From the NCBI GenBank assembly GCA_963730535.1, contig CAVSRU010000011.1, positions 1 to 64,000 on the forward strand: a stretch of 64,000 nucleotides of DNA, read 5' to 3'. Shown here piece after piece: positions 53,349 through 63,009 of this stretch (the first letter of the stretch is position 1; every line of letters starts with the position of its first letter). The position numbers and the translations under genes were made by a program. The stretch is from DASSUW01 sp963730535. Lineage in GTDB: Bacteria > Actinomycetota > Thermoleophilia > Solirubrobacterales > Solirubrobacteraceae. The notes below the pieces were generated by a model that saw only the letters and a list, made by a program, of their open reading frames with translations, was not told the origin of the DNA and searched no databases.

Positions 53349-53596
53349 GCGCTGCGTCCGACTCTGCTTTGTCTCAGCGCCCATTCCAGCTCCTCGATCG
53401 TCGGTTGCACGAGGACGTCCCCGCCGATGACGACCGTTGGGCTGCGCACGCGCCCCCCGGTCAGCCACGCCAGCCGCGACCGAGCCTGCGGATTCCGCTC
53501 GACGTCGACGTACTGGTACGGGATGCCGCGGCGGTCGAGCCAGCGGCGGATCATCTGGCTGATCGCGCAGCCCGGACGTCCGTACACGGTGATCAC
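53345..53596 (-). CDS. Glutaredoxin-like protein (single-Cys CxxS)
   Basis: An 83-residue thioredoxin-fold protein. VYGRPGCAISQMIRRWLDRR carries CAIS in place of CPYC, so only the first Cys is present; VDVERNPQARSRLAWLTGG and SPTVVIGGDVLVQPT complete the glutaredoxin-like fold. GTG 53596 overlaps the end of the peroxiredoxin gene by four bases, which suggests it reduces that enzyme or senses its oxidation. Confidence 0.82.
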   Translation of the reverse strand: MITVYGRPGCAISQMIRRWLDRRGIPYQYVDVERNPQARSRLAWLTGGRVRSPTVVIGGDVLVQPTIEELEWALRQSRVGRSA

Positions 53597-54300
53597 GCGT
53601 GCACCCCCTGCGCCTCGTCGACGGCCTGGAGCAGCTCGTCGAAGTCGGGGACGAAGTCCAAGCGTGGCGCCACCGTGCTGTACCGGATCACGCCGTCGCC
53701 GCCGACGACGTACAGCGCTCGGTCGGAGTAGCCGTCCTGCTCGCGCCACACCGAGTAGCGGCGCACGACCTCGCCCTTGGGATGGAAGTCGGCGAGCAGC
53801 GGAAACGAGATGCCGCGCGTGGCCGCCCAGGCGCCGTGGCTATAGACGCTGTCGACGGAGATGCCGAGCAGCTCGGTGCCGCGCGCGCGGAACTCGGCGA
53901 GCTCGAGCTGGTAGAGGTCGAGCTGCTGGCTGCAGCCCGGGCTCCAGTCGAGCGGGTAGAAGATGAGCACCACCGGCACGCCGCGATAGTCGCTCAGCCG
54001 CACCAGCTGCCCAGTCGGGTCCGGGAGCGCGAAGTCCGGCGCCTGGATGCCGGGCTCGAGCGGCGTGGTGACCGCCGGCTGGTCCATCGGCGGGGCGATG
54101 TGGAAGAGGTCGCGGAGGTCCGTCAGCGCGCGCCCGTCGACGCCCGCGCCGTCTCCCCCACGCTCGCGCTGCACGGTTCGCCAGACCTGCATGACCATTC
54201 CGTGCAGCACCGAGATCGCCTGCCTGGTGGGCGAATCCGGGATCTCGTCCGCGAGGCGCGCGTACTCCTGCTCGAGCTCTGCGAGCACGTGGTCCGGCAT
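53593..54300 (-). CDS. Peroxiredoxin (AhpC/TSA family) with N-terminal helical extension
   Basis: A 235-residue protein. Residues 1-75 form helices (VLAELEQEYARLADEIPDSP, ISVLHGMVMQVWRTVQRE) not found in standard peroxiredoxins. The Prx domain follows: APDFALPDPTGQLVRLSDYR, FYPLDWSPGCSQQ with the peroxidatic Cys, and GISVDSVYSHGAWA. The Thr normally before the Cys is Pro-Gly here. ATG 54300 lies nine bases after CTACGA, implying a leaderless mRNA. Confidence 0.87.
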   Translation of the reverse strand: MPDHVLAELEQEYARLADEIPDSPTRQAISVLHGMVMQVWRTVQRERGGDGAGVDGRALTDLRDLFHIAPPMDQPAVTTPLEPGIQAPDFALPDPTGQLVRLSDYRGVPVVLIFYPLDWSPGCSQQLDLYQLELAEFRARGTELLGISVDSVYSHGAWAATRGISFPLLADFHPKGEVVRRYSVWREQDGYSDRALYVVGGDGVIRYSTVAPRLDFVPDFDELLQAVDEAQGVHA

Positions 54301-54309
54301 CGCCGGTGT

Positions 54310-54336
54310 TCGTAGGCCGCACCGCCGGACGTGCAA
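54310..54336 (-). promoter_or_regulatory. Promoter of the peroxiredoxin operon
   Basis: On the minus strand: TTGCAC, 15 bases, CTACGA, nine bases before ATG 54300. Divergent from 54343 within the palindromic GCAAGCTCGCTTGC. Confidence 0.65.
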
Positions 54337-54342
54337 GCTCGC

Positions 54343-54369
54343 TTGCGAAGCCCTGCGCCCGGCGTACTG
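54343..54369 (+). promoter_or_regulatory. Promoter of the aldo/keto reductase gene
   Basis: TTGCGA, 15 bases, GTACTG, eight bases before ATG 54378. Its -35 box is six bases from that of 54310. Confidence 0.65.
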
Positions 54370-54377
54370 CGCTTCCC

Positions 54378-55229
54378 ATGCCTGCCGCGACCGGCGTGCG
54401 CACGACGCCCCTGCCCTCCGGCGAGCAGGTGCCCGTGCTCGGGCAGGGAACGTGGCATCTCGCCGAGGGGAGGCGCCGGCGCGACGCGGAGGTCGCGGCG
54501 CTGCGCCGCGGGCTGGACCTCGGCATGACGCTGATCGACACCGCCGAGCTGTACGGGGGCGGCGACGCCGAGCGCCTCGTCGGCGAGGCGATCGCCGGTC
54601 GGCGTGAAGAGGTCTTCCTCGTCGACAAGGTTCTGCCGCACCATGCGACCGCGGAGGGAACGGTCGCCGCCTGTCGCGCCAGCCTGCGCCGGCTCGGCAC
54701 CGACCGCCTCGATCTCTACCTGCTGCACTGGCGCGGCCGCGTCCCGCTGCGCGAGTCGCTGCGCGGCTTCGAGACGCTGCTCCGGGAGGGCCTGATCCGC
54801 CACTGGGGTGTCAGCAACTTCTACGTCGCCGACCTCGGCACGCTCGTCCACTACCCCGGCGGGGACGCGGTGGCGGCCGACCAGGTGCTCTACAGCCTCA
54901 CGCACCGCACCGCCGAGTACGAGGTGCTCCCTTGGTGCCTCGAGCGCGGCCTCCCGGTGATGGCGTACTCGCCGCTCGATCGGGGCCGGCTGTGCGACCA
55001 CCCCGCCGTGCAGGCCGTGGCGGACCGTCACGACGCGACCGCCGCGCAGGTCGCGATCGCATGGGTGCTCGAGCACGAGCACACGATCGCGATCCCCCAG
55101 ACCGGCTCGTCCGCGCACATGACCGAGAACCGCGCCGCACTCGACCTCCACTTGACCGCCGCCGACCTCGCCGACTTCGAGAACGCCTTTCCCGCGCCGC
55201 TCTGGCCGGGCCGACCGAAGGCGTACTGA
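54378..55229 (+). CDS. Aldo/keto reductase
   Basis: A 283-residue TIM-barrel oxidoreductase. GQGTWHLAEG, LIDTAELYGGGDAERLVGEA (Asp and Tyr of the tetrad), VDKVLPHHA (Lys) and YLLHWRGRVPL (His) give the catalytic set; GVSNFYVADL and AIPQTGSSAHMTEN bind NADPH. Substrate is unknown; related YeaE-type enzymes reduce methylglyoxal. It is divergent from the peroxiredoxin operon and has no ribosome-binding site. Confidence 0.9.
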   Translation: MPAATGVRTTPLPSGEQVPVLGQGTWHLAEGRRRRDAEVAALRRGLDLGMTLIDTAELYGGGDAERLVGEAIAGRREEVFLVDKVLPHHATAEGTVAACRASLRRLGTDRLDLYLLHWRGRVPLRESLRGFETLLREGLIRHWGVSNFYVADLGTLVHYPGGDAVAADQVLYSLTHRTAEYEVLPWCLERGLPVMAYSPLDRGRLCDHPAVQAVADRHDATAAQVAIAWVLEHEHTIAIPQTGSSAHMTENRAALDLHLTAADLADFENAFPAPLWPGRPKAY

Positions 55230-55246
55230 GAGACGGCCCGCTGTGC

Positions 55247-55738
55247 TCATCGCCCGCGATGCGGGCGCCTCGGGCTGGCCACGCGCTCCTCCTCGGAATG
55301 CTCGGGCGTGTCGCCGAGCGGCGTCTCGTCGTCGACGCCGATGCCCGGCCACGGGTCCAGGTCGTCGGCGGCCGCGTCCCGCCGCCGGCCTTCCTCCTCC
55401 ACCGTCTTGGATCGCGCCGTCGCGTAGAGCAGGAGCGCGGCGGAGTACGGGATGAGCGATGCGAGCATCGCCGCCACTGCGTATTCGGGCCCCGCCGTCG
55501 CGGCGACGATCGCCGCGATCGCGTAGAAGGCGCCGAGCGCGCCCATCAGCCAGCCGAGGCCCGGCGTGGGCCGGTCGCGCAGCCCCTGTGTCGCGACGAA
55601 CAGCGAGGCGGCGAACACCGCCACGGCGATCGCGTTCCCGAGGATCAGAGCGACCGGATCCCACGACCCGAGGGCCATCAGGAGCAGCAGGCTCGCGAAC
55701 GACATCGCGGGCCAGACGATCGGCGGCCATCGGCGCAT
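55247..55738 (-). CDS. Hypothetical four-helix membrane protein
   Basis: A 163-residue protein with four hydrophobic helices (about residues 5-110) and an acidic, disordered C-terminus. LGWLMGALGAFYAIAAIVAA and AAMLASLIPYSAALLLY are the last two helices. No family recognised. ATG 55738 is eight bases after a CTAGTG box, as in other leaderless genes, although the -35 box is weak. It is divergent from the gene at 55803. Confidence 0.65.
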   Translation of the reverse strand: MRRWPPIVWPAMSFASLLLLMALGSWDPVALILGNAIAVAVFAASLFVATQGLRDRPTPGLGWLMGALGAFYAIAAIVAATAGPEYAVAAMLASLIPYSAALLLYATARSKTVEEEGRRRDAAADDLDPWPGIGVDDETPLGDTPEHSEEERVASPRRPHRGR

Positions 55739-55766
55739 CGATCGACCACTAGGCCGCTGAGCCCGC

Positions 55767-55793
55767 TTGACGACCGCTTCGATTCGCTTACCC
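55767..55793 (+). promoter_or_regulatory. Promoter of the DUF6328-like gene
   Basis: TTGACG, 15 bases, TTACCC, nine bases before ATG 55803. A four-codon frame (ATG 55795 to TGA 55806) overlaps the true start. Confidence 0.65.
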
Positions 55794-55802
55794 CATGGAC
55801 CG

Positions 55803-56612
55803 ATGACGGTCGTCCCCGCCGACAACGCGGGCCGTAACGAGACGCGGCTCGAGCGCAGCGATCGCAACCTGGTCGAGCTGCTCCAAGAGGTGCGGCTGAT
55901 GCAGATGGGCGTGCAGGTGCTGTTCGCGTTCCTGCTCACCGCGCCGTTCGCGCCGCGCTTTCCCGAGCTCTCCTCCTTCCAGCGCGCCGCGTACGTCGCG
56001 ACGCTGCTGTCGGCGGGATCGGCCACCGTGCTCCTGATCGCGCCCACGGCCTATCACCGCATCCTCTTCCGGCTCGGCGACAAGGAGCACGTCGTCACCG
56101 TCGCCAACCGGTTCGCGCTCGCCGGTCTGGCCTGTGTCGGCGTGTCGATCGCCGGCGGCATCCTGCTGGTCTCCGACCTCGTCTTCGACGGGTCGCTGAT
56201 CCTCGTGACCACGGGCCTCGCGGTGCTGGCCTGCCTGACCTTCTGGTGTGTCGCGCCGCTATGGCGACGTCGATCGCTCAAGCGCGACGCGGCCCGGATT
56301 GTCCGTGGCGCGGACAGGCCTATGACACCGGGCATGGCCGACCGGATGACGACCGACCACGGAGAGATCCGCCGCTGGGTCGAAGCGCACGGCGGCAGGC
56401 CCGCGACCGTGCGCGGGACGGGCGACGACGATGCCGGAGTACTCCGGATCGACTTCCCCGGCGGCGCCGGCGAGGAGTCCTTGGAGCCGATCTCGTGGGA
56501 CGAGTGGTTCCAGAAGTTCGAGGAGAACCGGCTGGCCTTCCTCTATCAAGATCAGAAGGCGAGCGGGGAGGACAGCACCTTCTTCAAGCTCGTCCGCCGC
56601 GACGGATCCTGA
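55803..56612 (+). CDS. DUF6328-like membrane protein reading through into a second domain
   Basis: An open frame of 269 residues. Residues 1-165 match DUF6328-like proteins: an amphipathic start (ERSDRNLVELLQEVRLMQMG) then four membrane helices (VQVLFAFLLTAPFAPRF; TLLSAGSATVLLIAPTAYH). From about residue 178 the sequence matches a separate small soluble protein and has its own promoter and ATG (56334). No stop codon separates them, so the two may be fused, or the first gene's stop was lost by mutation or sequence error. Confidence 0.7.
   Translation: MTVVPADNAGRNETRLERSDRNLVELLQEVRLMQMGVQVLFAFLLTAPFAPRFPELSSFQRAAYVATLLSAGSATVLLIAPTAYHRILFRLGDKEHVVTVANRFALAGLACVGVSIAGGILLVSDLVFDGSLILVTTGLAVLACLTFWCVAPLWRRRSLKRDAARIVRGADRPMTPGMADRMTTDHGEIRRWVEAHGGRPATVRGTGDDDAGVLRIDFPGGAGEESLEPISWDEWFQKFEENRLAFLYQDQKASGEDSTFFKLVRRDGS
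56299..56325 (+). promoter_or_regulatory. Internal promoter for the gene at 56334
   Basis: TTGTCC, 15 bases, CTATGA, eight bases before ATG 56334. It lies inside the longer open frame that starts at 55803. Confidence 0.6.
56334..56612 (+). CDS. Small conserved hypothetical protein
   Basis: A 92-residue soluble protein, or 88 if ATG 56346 is used. TTDHGEIRRWVEAHGGRPAT, GVLRIDFPGGAGEESLEPIS and WDEWFQKFEENRLAFLYQD read as one compact domain, which from memory also occurs as a stand-alone protein in many bacteria. It precedes the Ku genes by 18 bases, and in other genomes similar proteins are scattered among stress genes. It is in frame with the upstream membrane protein. Confidence 0.65.
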   Translation: MADRMTTDHGEIRRWVEAHGGRPATVRGTGDDDAGVLRIDFPGGAGEESLEPISWDEWFQKFEENRLAFLYQDQKASGEDSTFFKLVRRDGS

Positions 56613-56630
56613 GTCGCGCCGCGGTCGGCG

Positions 56631-57401
56631 ATGCCGCGTTCGATCTGGAACGGGACTATCAGCTTCGGTCTGGTCATCGTGCCGGTCAAGCTGTACACGG
56701 CGATCGAATCCAAGACCGTGCGCTTCCGTGAGGTGCATCTGAGCGACGGCGCGCGCATCGAGCACCGCCGCTTCTGCTCCCGAGAGCTGCGCGAGGTCCC
56801 CTCCGAGGAGGTGGTCAAGGGCTTCGAGGTCGCCCCGGGCGAATACGTCGTGGTCGATCGTGAGGAGATCGCGGCGGCCGCGGGACCGCGCTCACACGTG
56901 GTCGACGTCCAGGCCTTCGTGGACAGCGCCGCGATCGACCCGGTCTTCTACGAGCGCGCCTATTACCTCGGCGCGGGGCGCGGCGGCGAGGACGCATACC
57001 GGCTACTGCTCGAGGCGCTCCGGCGCGCCGGCCGCGCCGCCATCGGCCGGTTCCCCTTCCACAACCGCGAGTACCTGGCCGCGATCCGCCCGCAGGGCCG
57101 CGTGCTGGCGCTGCACACGATGCGATTCGCCGACGAGCTCGTCCCCGGTGACGAGATCGAGGTTGCGGAGCCAGAACGGCAACCCTCGGCGCGCGAGATC
57201 GAGATGGCGGAGCGGCTCGTGGCCTCGCTGCACCAGGACTTCGACGCGCGCGCGTATCGCGACGAGTACCGCGAGGCCGTGCTCCGGCTGATCGAGCGCA
57301 AGGCGGCCGGCGAGACGATCGTGGCGTCCGAGCCGGAGCCGCGTCACGAGCCGGAGGACCTCGCCGGCGCGCTCGAGGCGAGCCTGGCCGGGAGCCGCTG
57401 A
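56631..57401 (+). CDS. Ku protein (bacterial NHEJ), first copy
   Basis: A 256-residue Ku homologue. IWNGTISFGLVIVPVKLYTA opens the core beta-barrel, and RAAIGRFPFHNREYLAAIRP with LALHTMRFADELV are core motifs. Ku binds DNA ends as a ring-shaped dimer and recruits ligase LigD. The C-terminus (VASEPEPRHEPEDLAGALEA) is short and acidic. No ligD gene is in the window. A second ku gene follows two bases later. Confidence 0.93.
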   Translation: MPRSIWNGTISFGLVIVPVKLYTAIESKTVRFREVHLSDGARIEHRRFCSRELREVPSEEVVKGFEVAPGEYVVVDREEIAAAAGPRSHVVDVQAFVDSAAIDPVFYERAYYLGAGRGGEDAYRLLLEALRRAGRAAIGRFPFHNREYLAAIRPQGRVLALHTMRFADELVPGDEIEVAEPERQPSAREIEMAERLVASLHQDFDARAYRDEYREAVLRLIERKAAGETIVASEPEPRHEPEDLAGALEASLAGSR

Positions 57402-57403
57402 GC

Positions 57404-58186
57404 GTGGGTCGCGCGCTGTGGTCGGGATCGCTGAGCTTCGGGCTGGTCAACGTCCCGGTCGCGCTCTTCAGCGCGGTCCGCGACCTCGACCTGCGGTTCC
57501 GTCAGCTCCACGCGCCCGACGCGACGCCGATCGAGATCCGGCGCTTCTGCTCCGAGGAGGAGCGGGAGGTGCCGTTCGACGAGATCGGCCGCGGCCACGT
57601 ACGCGGCGACGGCGAGCAGGTGGTGCTCAGCGACGAGGAGCTCGCCGGCGTGGCGCCGCGGAGGACGCGCACGATCGAGATCGAGGCCTTCGTCGATCTG
57701 CGCGAGGTCGATCCGATCTACTTCGACCACCCGTACTTCCTGGCGCCGGACGGCGAGAGCGAGGGCACGCTGCGCGCCTACCGGCTGCTGGTGGAGGTGA
57801 TGGGCCGCACCGACCAGGCGGCACTCGGTCGGTTCGTGCTGCGCGCCCGCGAGTACCTGGTGGCCGTTCGCGCGCGCGACCGGCGCCTCGCGCTCACGAC
57901 GATGCTGTTCGCCGACGAGATCCGCCCCACCGACGGGATCGACGCCGGCGGGCGCAAGCCGCGCCGGCAGGAGCTCGAGCGGGCGGTCGCGCTGATCGAG
58001 GCGCTGTCGCGGGACTGGGACCCGACGGACTACGACGATCGCTTCCGCGCTCGCCTCGAGCAGATCATCGAGCGCAAGAAGCGGGGCGAGCGTGTCGTGT
58101 CCCCGCCGCCCGAGGAGGCGCCGGCGCCCGTGCCCGACCTGATGGCGGCGCTCGAGCAGAGCATGCGCGAGGCGGGCCGGCGATGA
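57404..58186 (+). CDS. Ku protein (bacterial NHEJ), second copy
   Basis: A 260-residue Ku homologue. LWSGSLSFGLVNVPVALFSA opens the barrel; QAALGRFVLRAREYLVAVRA and LALTTMLFADEIR follow. It is clearly a paralogue of the preceding gene, not a recent duplicate. Two-gene Ku loci occur in some rhizobia and actinobacteria and may form heterodimers. GTG 57404 starts two bases after the first ku stop; its own stop overlaps the next gene. Confidence 0.93.
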   Translation: MGRALWSGSLSFGLVNVPVALFSAVRDLDLRFRQLHAPDATPIEIRRFCSEEEREVPFDEIGRGHVRGDGEQVVLSDEELAGVAPRRTRTIEIEAFVDLREVDPIYFDHPYFLAPDGESEGTLRAYRLLVEVMGRTDQAALGRFVLRAREYLVAVRARDRRLALTTMLFADEIRPTDGIDAGGRKPRRQELERAVALIEALSRDWDPTDYDDRFRARLEQIIERKKRGERVVSPPPEEAPAPVPDLMAALEQSMREAGRR

Positions 58187-59055
58187 CCGCGATCGGGCCC
58201 GATCCGCGCGTGGCGGTCGTGGTCGCGACCCGCAACCGGCGCGAGCTGCTGCTCCACACCCTGCCCAGGCACGTCGCGCTTCCGGAGCGGCCGCATACCG
58301 TGGTGGTCGACGACGCCTCGACGGACGGGACCGCCGACGCGATCCAGCGAATCCCCGGGGTCGAGTCGATCAGCCTCGGGCGCAGCATCGGCGGGGCGGC
58401 GCGCAACGTCGGGATACGGGCGGTCGAGGCGCCGTACGTCGGACTCTGCGACGACGACTCGTGGTGGCGCGCAGGCGCGCTGCGCACGGCTGCCGACCTG
58501 CTCGACCGCCATCCGCGCCTGGCGGCGATCAACGCGCACATCCTCGTGGGTCCCGACGAGCGGGTGGATCCCACATGCCTCGAGATGGCGCGAGATGTGC
58601 TGCCGGCCGTCGACGGCCAGCCGGGGCATCCCCTGCTGGCGTTCATCGCCTGCGCGGTCGTGGTCCGGCGCGCGGCCGTGCTGGCCGTGGGCGGGTTCTC
58701 GGAGCGGCTCGGGGTGGGCGGCGAAGAGGAGCTGCTGGGCTGGGATCTCGCGGGCGCCGGCTGGCTCATGTCCTACGTCCCCGAGGTCGTCGCCCACCAC
58801 CACCCTCCACCCAACGACGGCCGGCCGGAGCGCCGCGAGCGGCGCCTGCGCAACGCGCTGTGGTCGATCTGGCTGCGCCGGCCGCCGCGGACTGCGGCCA
58901 CGCAGACGCTGCACGTGCTGCGCCAGGCTCCGCGCGACCGCTGGACCGCCCGCGCGGTCGCACGGGCGGTGAGCGGTCTCCCGTGGGTGCTGCGAGAGCG
59001 CCGCGTCAGCCCGGCGTACGTCGAGGCGATGCGCCGGCTGCTCGAGGCGTCATGA
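58183..59055 (+). CDS. Glycosyltransferase family 2
   Basis: A 290-residue GT-A enzyme. VAVVVATRNRRELLLHTLPR, VVVDDASTDGTADAIQ and GLCDDDSWW (DxD-like) bind the nucleotide sugar; GGEEELLGWDLAGAGW carries the ED acceptor motif. It lacks membrane helices. Its coupling to ku (ATGA overlap) is unusual and may only reflect operon packing. It resembles the GT2 half of the fusion at 34995. Confidence 0.85.
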   Translation: MTAIGPDPRVAVVVATRNRRELLLHTLPRHVALPERPHTVVVDDASTDGTADAIQRIPGVESISLGRSIGGAARNVGIRAVEAPYVGLCDDDSWWRAGALRTAADLLDRHPRLAAINAHILVGPDERVDPTCLEMARDVLPAVDGQPGHPLLAFIACAVVVRRAAVLAVGGFSERLGVGGEEELLGWDLAGAGWLMSYVPEVVAHHHPPPNDGRPERRERRLRNALWSIWLRRPPRTAATQTLHVLRQAPRDRWTARAVARAVSGLPWVLRERRVSPAYVEAMRRLLEAS

Positions 59056-59109
59056 GACGCTCGGGCACGGCCGCTGTTTCACCGCCGTCCAGGCCGGGGA
59101 GGCGATCAC

Positions 59110-59502
59110 ATGGCTTCGTACGAGCCCCCACCGGATGTCCGCGACCGCCTCCGGTCGCTCACGCGCGCGCTGGTCGCGGTCGCCGTGTTGGCCGTCGCCG
59201 CGCTCGGCGTCGGCGTGTGGGCACTGCTCGAGGACGACGAGGACGATCGGCGCCCGCGGGCCGGTGCCGTGCGCGCGCTGGAGGAGCGGCTCGACGAGCT
59301 CGAGGCCGAGGTCCAACGTGCCCCGTCGCGTGTGGAGGTCTCGATCCGAGACGAGCAGCGCTCCCTCGACGAGCGCGTCGAGGCGCTCGAGGACAGCACG
59401 AGCGACGCCGTCGAAGACGTCCGCCAGGACCTCGAGGAGCTCCAGCAGCGGGTCGACGAGCTGGAGCGGGAGGTCGAGCGGCCTACTGCCCCCGAGCAAT
59501 GA
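59110..59502 (+). CDS. Membrane-anchored coiled-coil protein
   Basis: A 130-residue protein. One membrane helix (ALVAVAVLAVAALGVGVWAL, about residues 20-40) follows a short cytoplasmic start; the rest is a heptad-rich coiled coil (RALEERLDELEAEVQRAP; VRQDLEELQQRVDELEREVE). It may bridge the membrane to another factor; no family recognised. The stop overlaps the start of the next gene. Confidence 0.65.
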   Translation: MASYEPPPDVRDRLRSLTRALVAVAVLAVAALGVGVWALLEDDEDDRRPRAGAVRALEERLDELEAEVQRAPSRVEVSIRDEQRSLDERVEALEDSTSDAVEDVRQDLEELQQRVDELEREVERPTAPEQ

Positions 59503-59756
59503 CCGGCCACCACCTGGAGATCGTGCCGCTTTCGCGGCACCGCTGGGTCGTCCGCTACGAGGGCGACGTGACGCCGCTCTCGGAGCACCGCACCCAGAGC
59601 GACGCGCGGGCCGAGGCCCGCAACTGGGCGAGGCACTTCGGCGAGCCCCTGATCCACGTGCATGAGCTCGACGGCGAGTGCCACACCGAGACCGTCGATG
59701 CGGAGTTCCGAGCACCGACGCCGGCCGACGTCAAGGGCCCGGTCGCCGAGCCGTGA
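59499..59756 (+). CDS. Small DUF2188-like protein
   Basis: An 85-residue protein. HHLEIVPLSRHRWVVRYEGD, RTQSDARAEARNWARHFGEP and LIHVHELDGECHTETVDAEF give a beta-beta-alpha-beta unit like DUF2188 proteins, which are uncharacterised. It overlaps the coiled-coil gene before it and the reductase gene after it by four bases each, so the three are translationally coupled. Confidence 0.65.
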   Translation: MTGHHLEIVPLSRHRWVVRYEGDVTPLSEHRTQSDARAEARNWARHFGEPLIHVHELDGECHTETVDAEFRAPTPADVKGPVAEP

Positions 59757-60379
59757 GGGTCACGATCGTCGGCACCGGCAGCATGGCTCGCGGCGTCGCC
59801 GCGCGCGCTCTCGCGGGCGGTCACCACGTCGCCTTCGTGGGCACCGCGCTCGGCAAGGCCGAGGATCTGGCGGACGAGCTGGCCGGCCAGGGGTCCGTGC
59901 GGGCGGCCGACGTCGCCGAGGGCGACCTCGTCGTGCTCGCGGTCCCCTACACCGAGGCGCCGCACGCCGTCCGCCAGCACGCGGGTGAGCTCGGCGGCGC
60001 CGTGCTCGTCGACATCACCAACCCGGTGGACCTGAGCGTCCTCGAGCCGCTCGACGTCTCGCCCTTCCGCTCCGGCGCCGAGATGATCGCCGACGTCGCC
60101 CCCGCGGGCGTGCCCGTGGTCAAGGCCTTCAACACGGTCTTCGCGGGCACCCTGGTGGCGGGGTCGGTCGCCGGCCACCTGCTGGACGTGTTCATCGCCG
60201 GCGACGATGAGGACGCCATGGCCCTCGTCGCCCGCCTCGTCCGCGACGGCGGCATGCGGCCGATCGAGGCCGGGTCGCTCGCCCGCGCCCGCGAGCTCGA
60301 AGCGCTCGGCTACCTGCACATGGTCGTCCAGGGTCCGCTCGGCACCCACTTTGCGTCGGCCGTCAAGGTGCTGCCGTAA
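59753..60379 (+). CDS. NADP(+)-binding reductase, F420-dependent NADP oxidoreductase-like
   Basis: A 208-residue Rossmann protein. VTIVGTGSMARGVAARALAG is the dinucleotide-binding motif; GDLVVLAVPYTEAPHAVRQH, VDITNPVDL and VVKAFNTVFAGTL match the F420H2:NADP reductase/NADP-binding family. The C-terminus (RARELEALGYLHMVVQGPLG) is also typical. Whether F420 is used cannot be decided here. GTG 59753 overlaps the upstream stop. Confidence 0.82.
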   Translation: MRVTIVGTGSMARGVAARALAGGHHVAFVGTALGKAEDLADELAGQGSVRAADVAEGDLVVLAVPYTEAPHAVRQHAGELGGAVLVDITNPVDLSVLEPLDVSPFRSGAEMIADVAPAGVPVVKAFNTVFAGTLVAGSVAGHLLDVFIAGDDEDAMALVARLVRDGGMRPIEAGSLARARELEALGYLHMVVQGPLGTHFASAVKVLP

Positions 60380-60739
60380 CTACCGTCGTGGTGCGGTGAG
60401 CCAGTCCCAGGCCTTGCGCAGCAGGGCCTCGACCGGGGGTTCGGTAGAGCGATCGCCGCGCCGCCGGCGGCCGGCGCTCTCGTCGAGCTCGTAGAGCTCC
60501 GCGCGGCCGGCCGCGAGTCGCACGCCGCGCTCCCGCAGCTCGGCGATCTGGTCGTGGCTCGCGAACAGGTGGCGACCGCCGACGACCGGGAGCGTGTGGA
60601 CGATCAGGCCCTCGAAGATCCCGGTTGCCTCGTCGGTCATCACACGGTCGACGACCCCGACGCGCTCACCGACGCGGTCGTAGACGGGGACGCCGTCGCG
60701 CAGAGCGAGGTGAGAGACCGGCGGCCCGAGGTCGTCCAT
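60380..60739 (-). CDS. PRC-barrel-like small protein
   Basis: A 119-residue protein. SHLALRDGVPVYDRVGERVG, VVDRVMTDEATGIFEGLIVH and GGRHLFASHDQIAELRERGV form a PRC-barrel-like repeat of strands, followed by an Arg-rich linker and a C-terminal amphipathic helix (VEALLRKAWDWLTAP). Function unknown; it resembles the N-terminal half of the protein at 18740. ATG 60739 lies eight bases after CTATCA. Confidence 0.7.
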   Translation of the reverse strand: MDDLGPPVSHLALRDGVPVYDRVGERVGVVDRVMTDEATGIFEGLIVHTLPVVGGRHLFASHDQIAELRERGVRLAAGRAELYELDESAGRRRRGDRSTEPPVEALLRKAWDWLTAPRR

Positions 60740-60747
60740 GTCCCCGG

Positions 60748-60774
60748 TGATAGGCCCGGCGATGCGTCGAACAA
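60748..60774 (-). promoter_or_regulatory. Promoter of the PRC-like gene at 60739
   Basis: On the minus strand: TTGTTC, 15 bases, CTATCA, eight bases before ATG 60739. Confidence 0.65.
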
Positions 60775-60792
60775 GCGGGGCGGAGGCGCGCT

Positions 60793-60817
60793 AATCTTAG
60801 TCTCGTTGACTGAGATT
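60793..60817 (+). promoter_or_regulatory. Inverted-repeat operator before the ClpE-like gene
   Basis: AATCTTAGTC and GACTGAGATT flank TCGTT with one mismatch; a third partial copy, GACTGAAG, lies at 60821-60828. The spacing AGT-N7-ACT equals the core of the HspR HAIR site (CTTGAGT-N7-ACTCAAG), but the flanks differ. It is AT-rich for this genome and overlaps the likely promoter. Confidence 0.6.
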
Positions 60818-60839
60818 TTCGACTGAAGACGTAGAAGAT

Positions 60840-62966
<2,127 letters not shown>

Positions 62967-62972
62967 GCGCGG

Positions 62973-62999
62973 TTGCCAACGCGGCGGGGCGGCCTACAT
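62973..62999 (+). promoter_or_regulatory. Promoter of the small gene at 63010
   Basis: TTGCCA, 15 bases, CTACAT, ten bases before ATG 63010. Confidence 0.65.
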
Positions 63000-63009
63000 C
63001 CTGCCTCCG

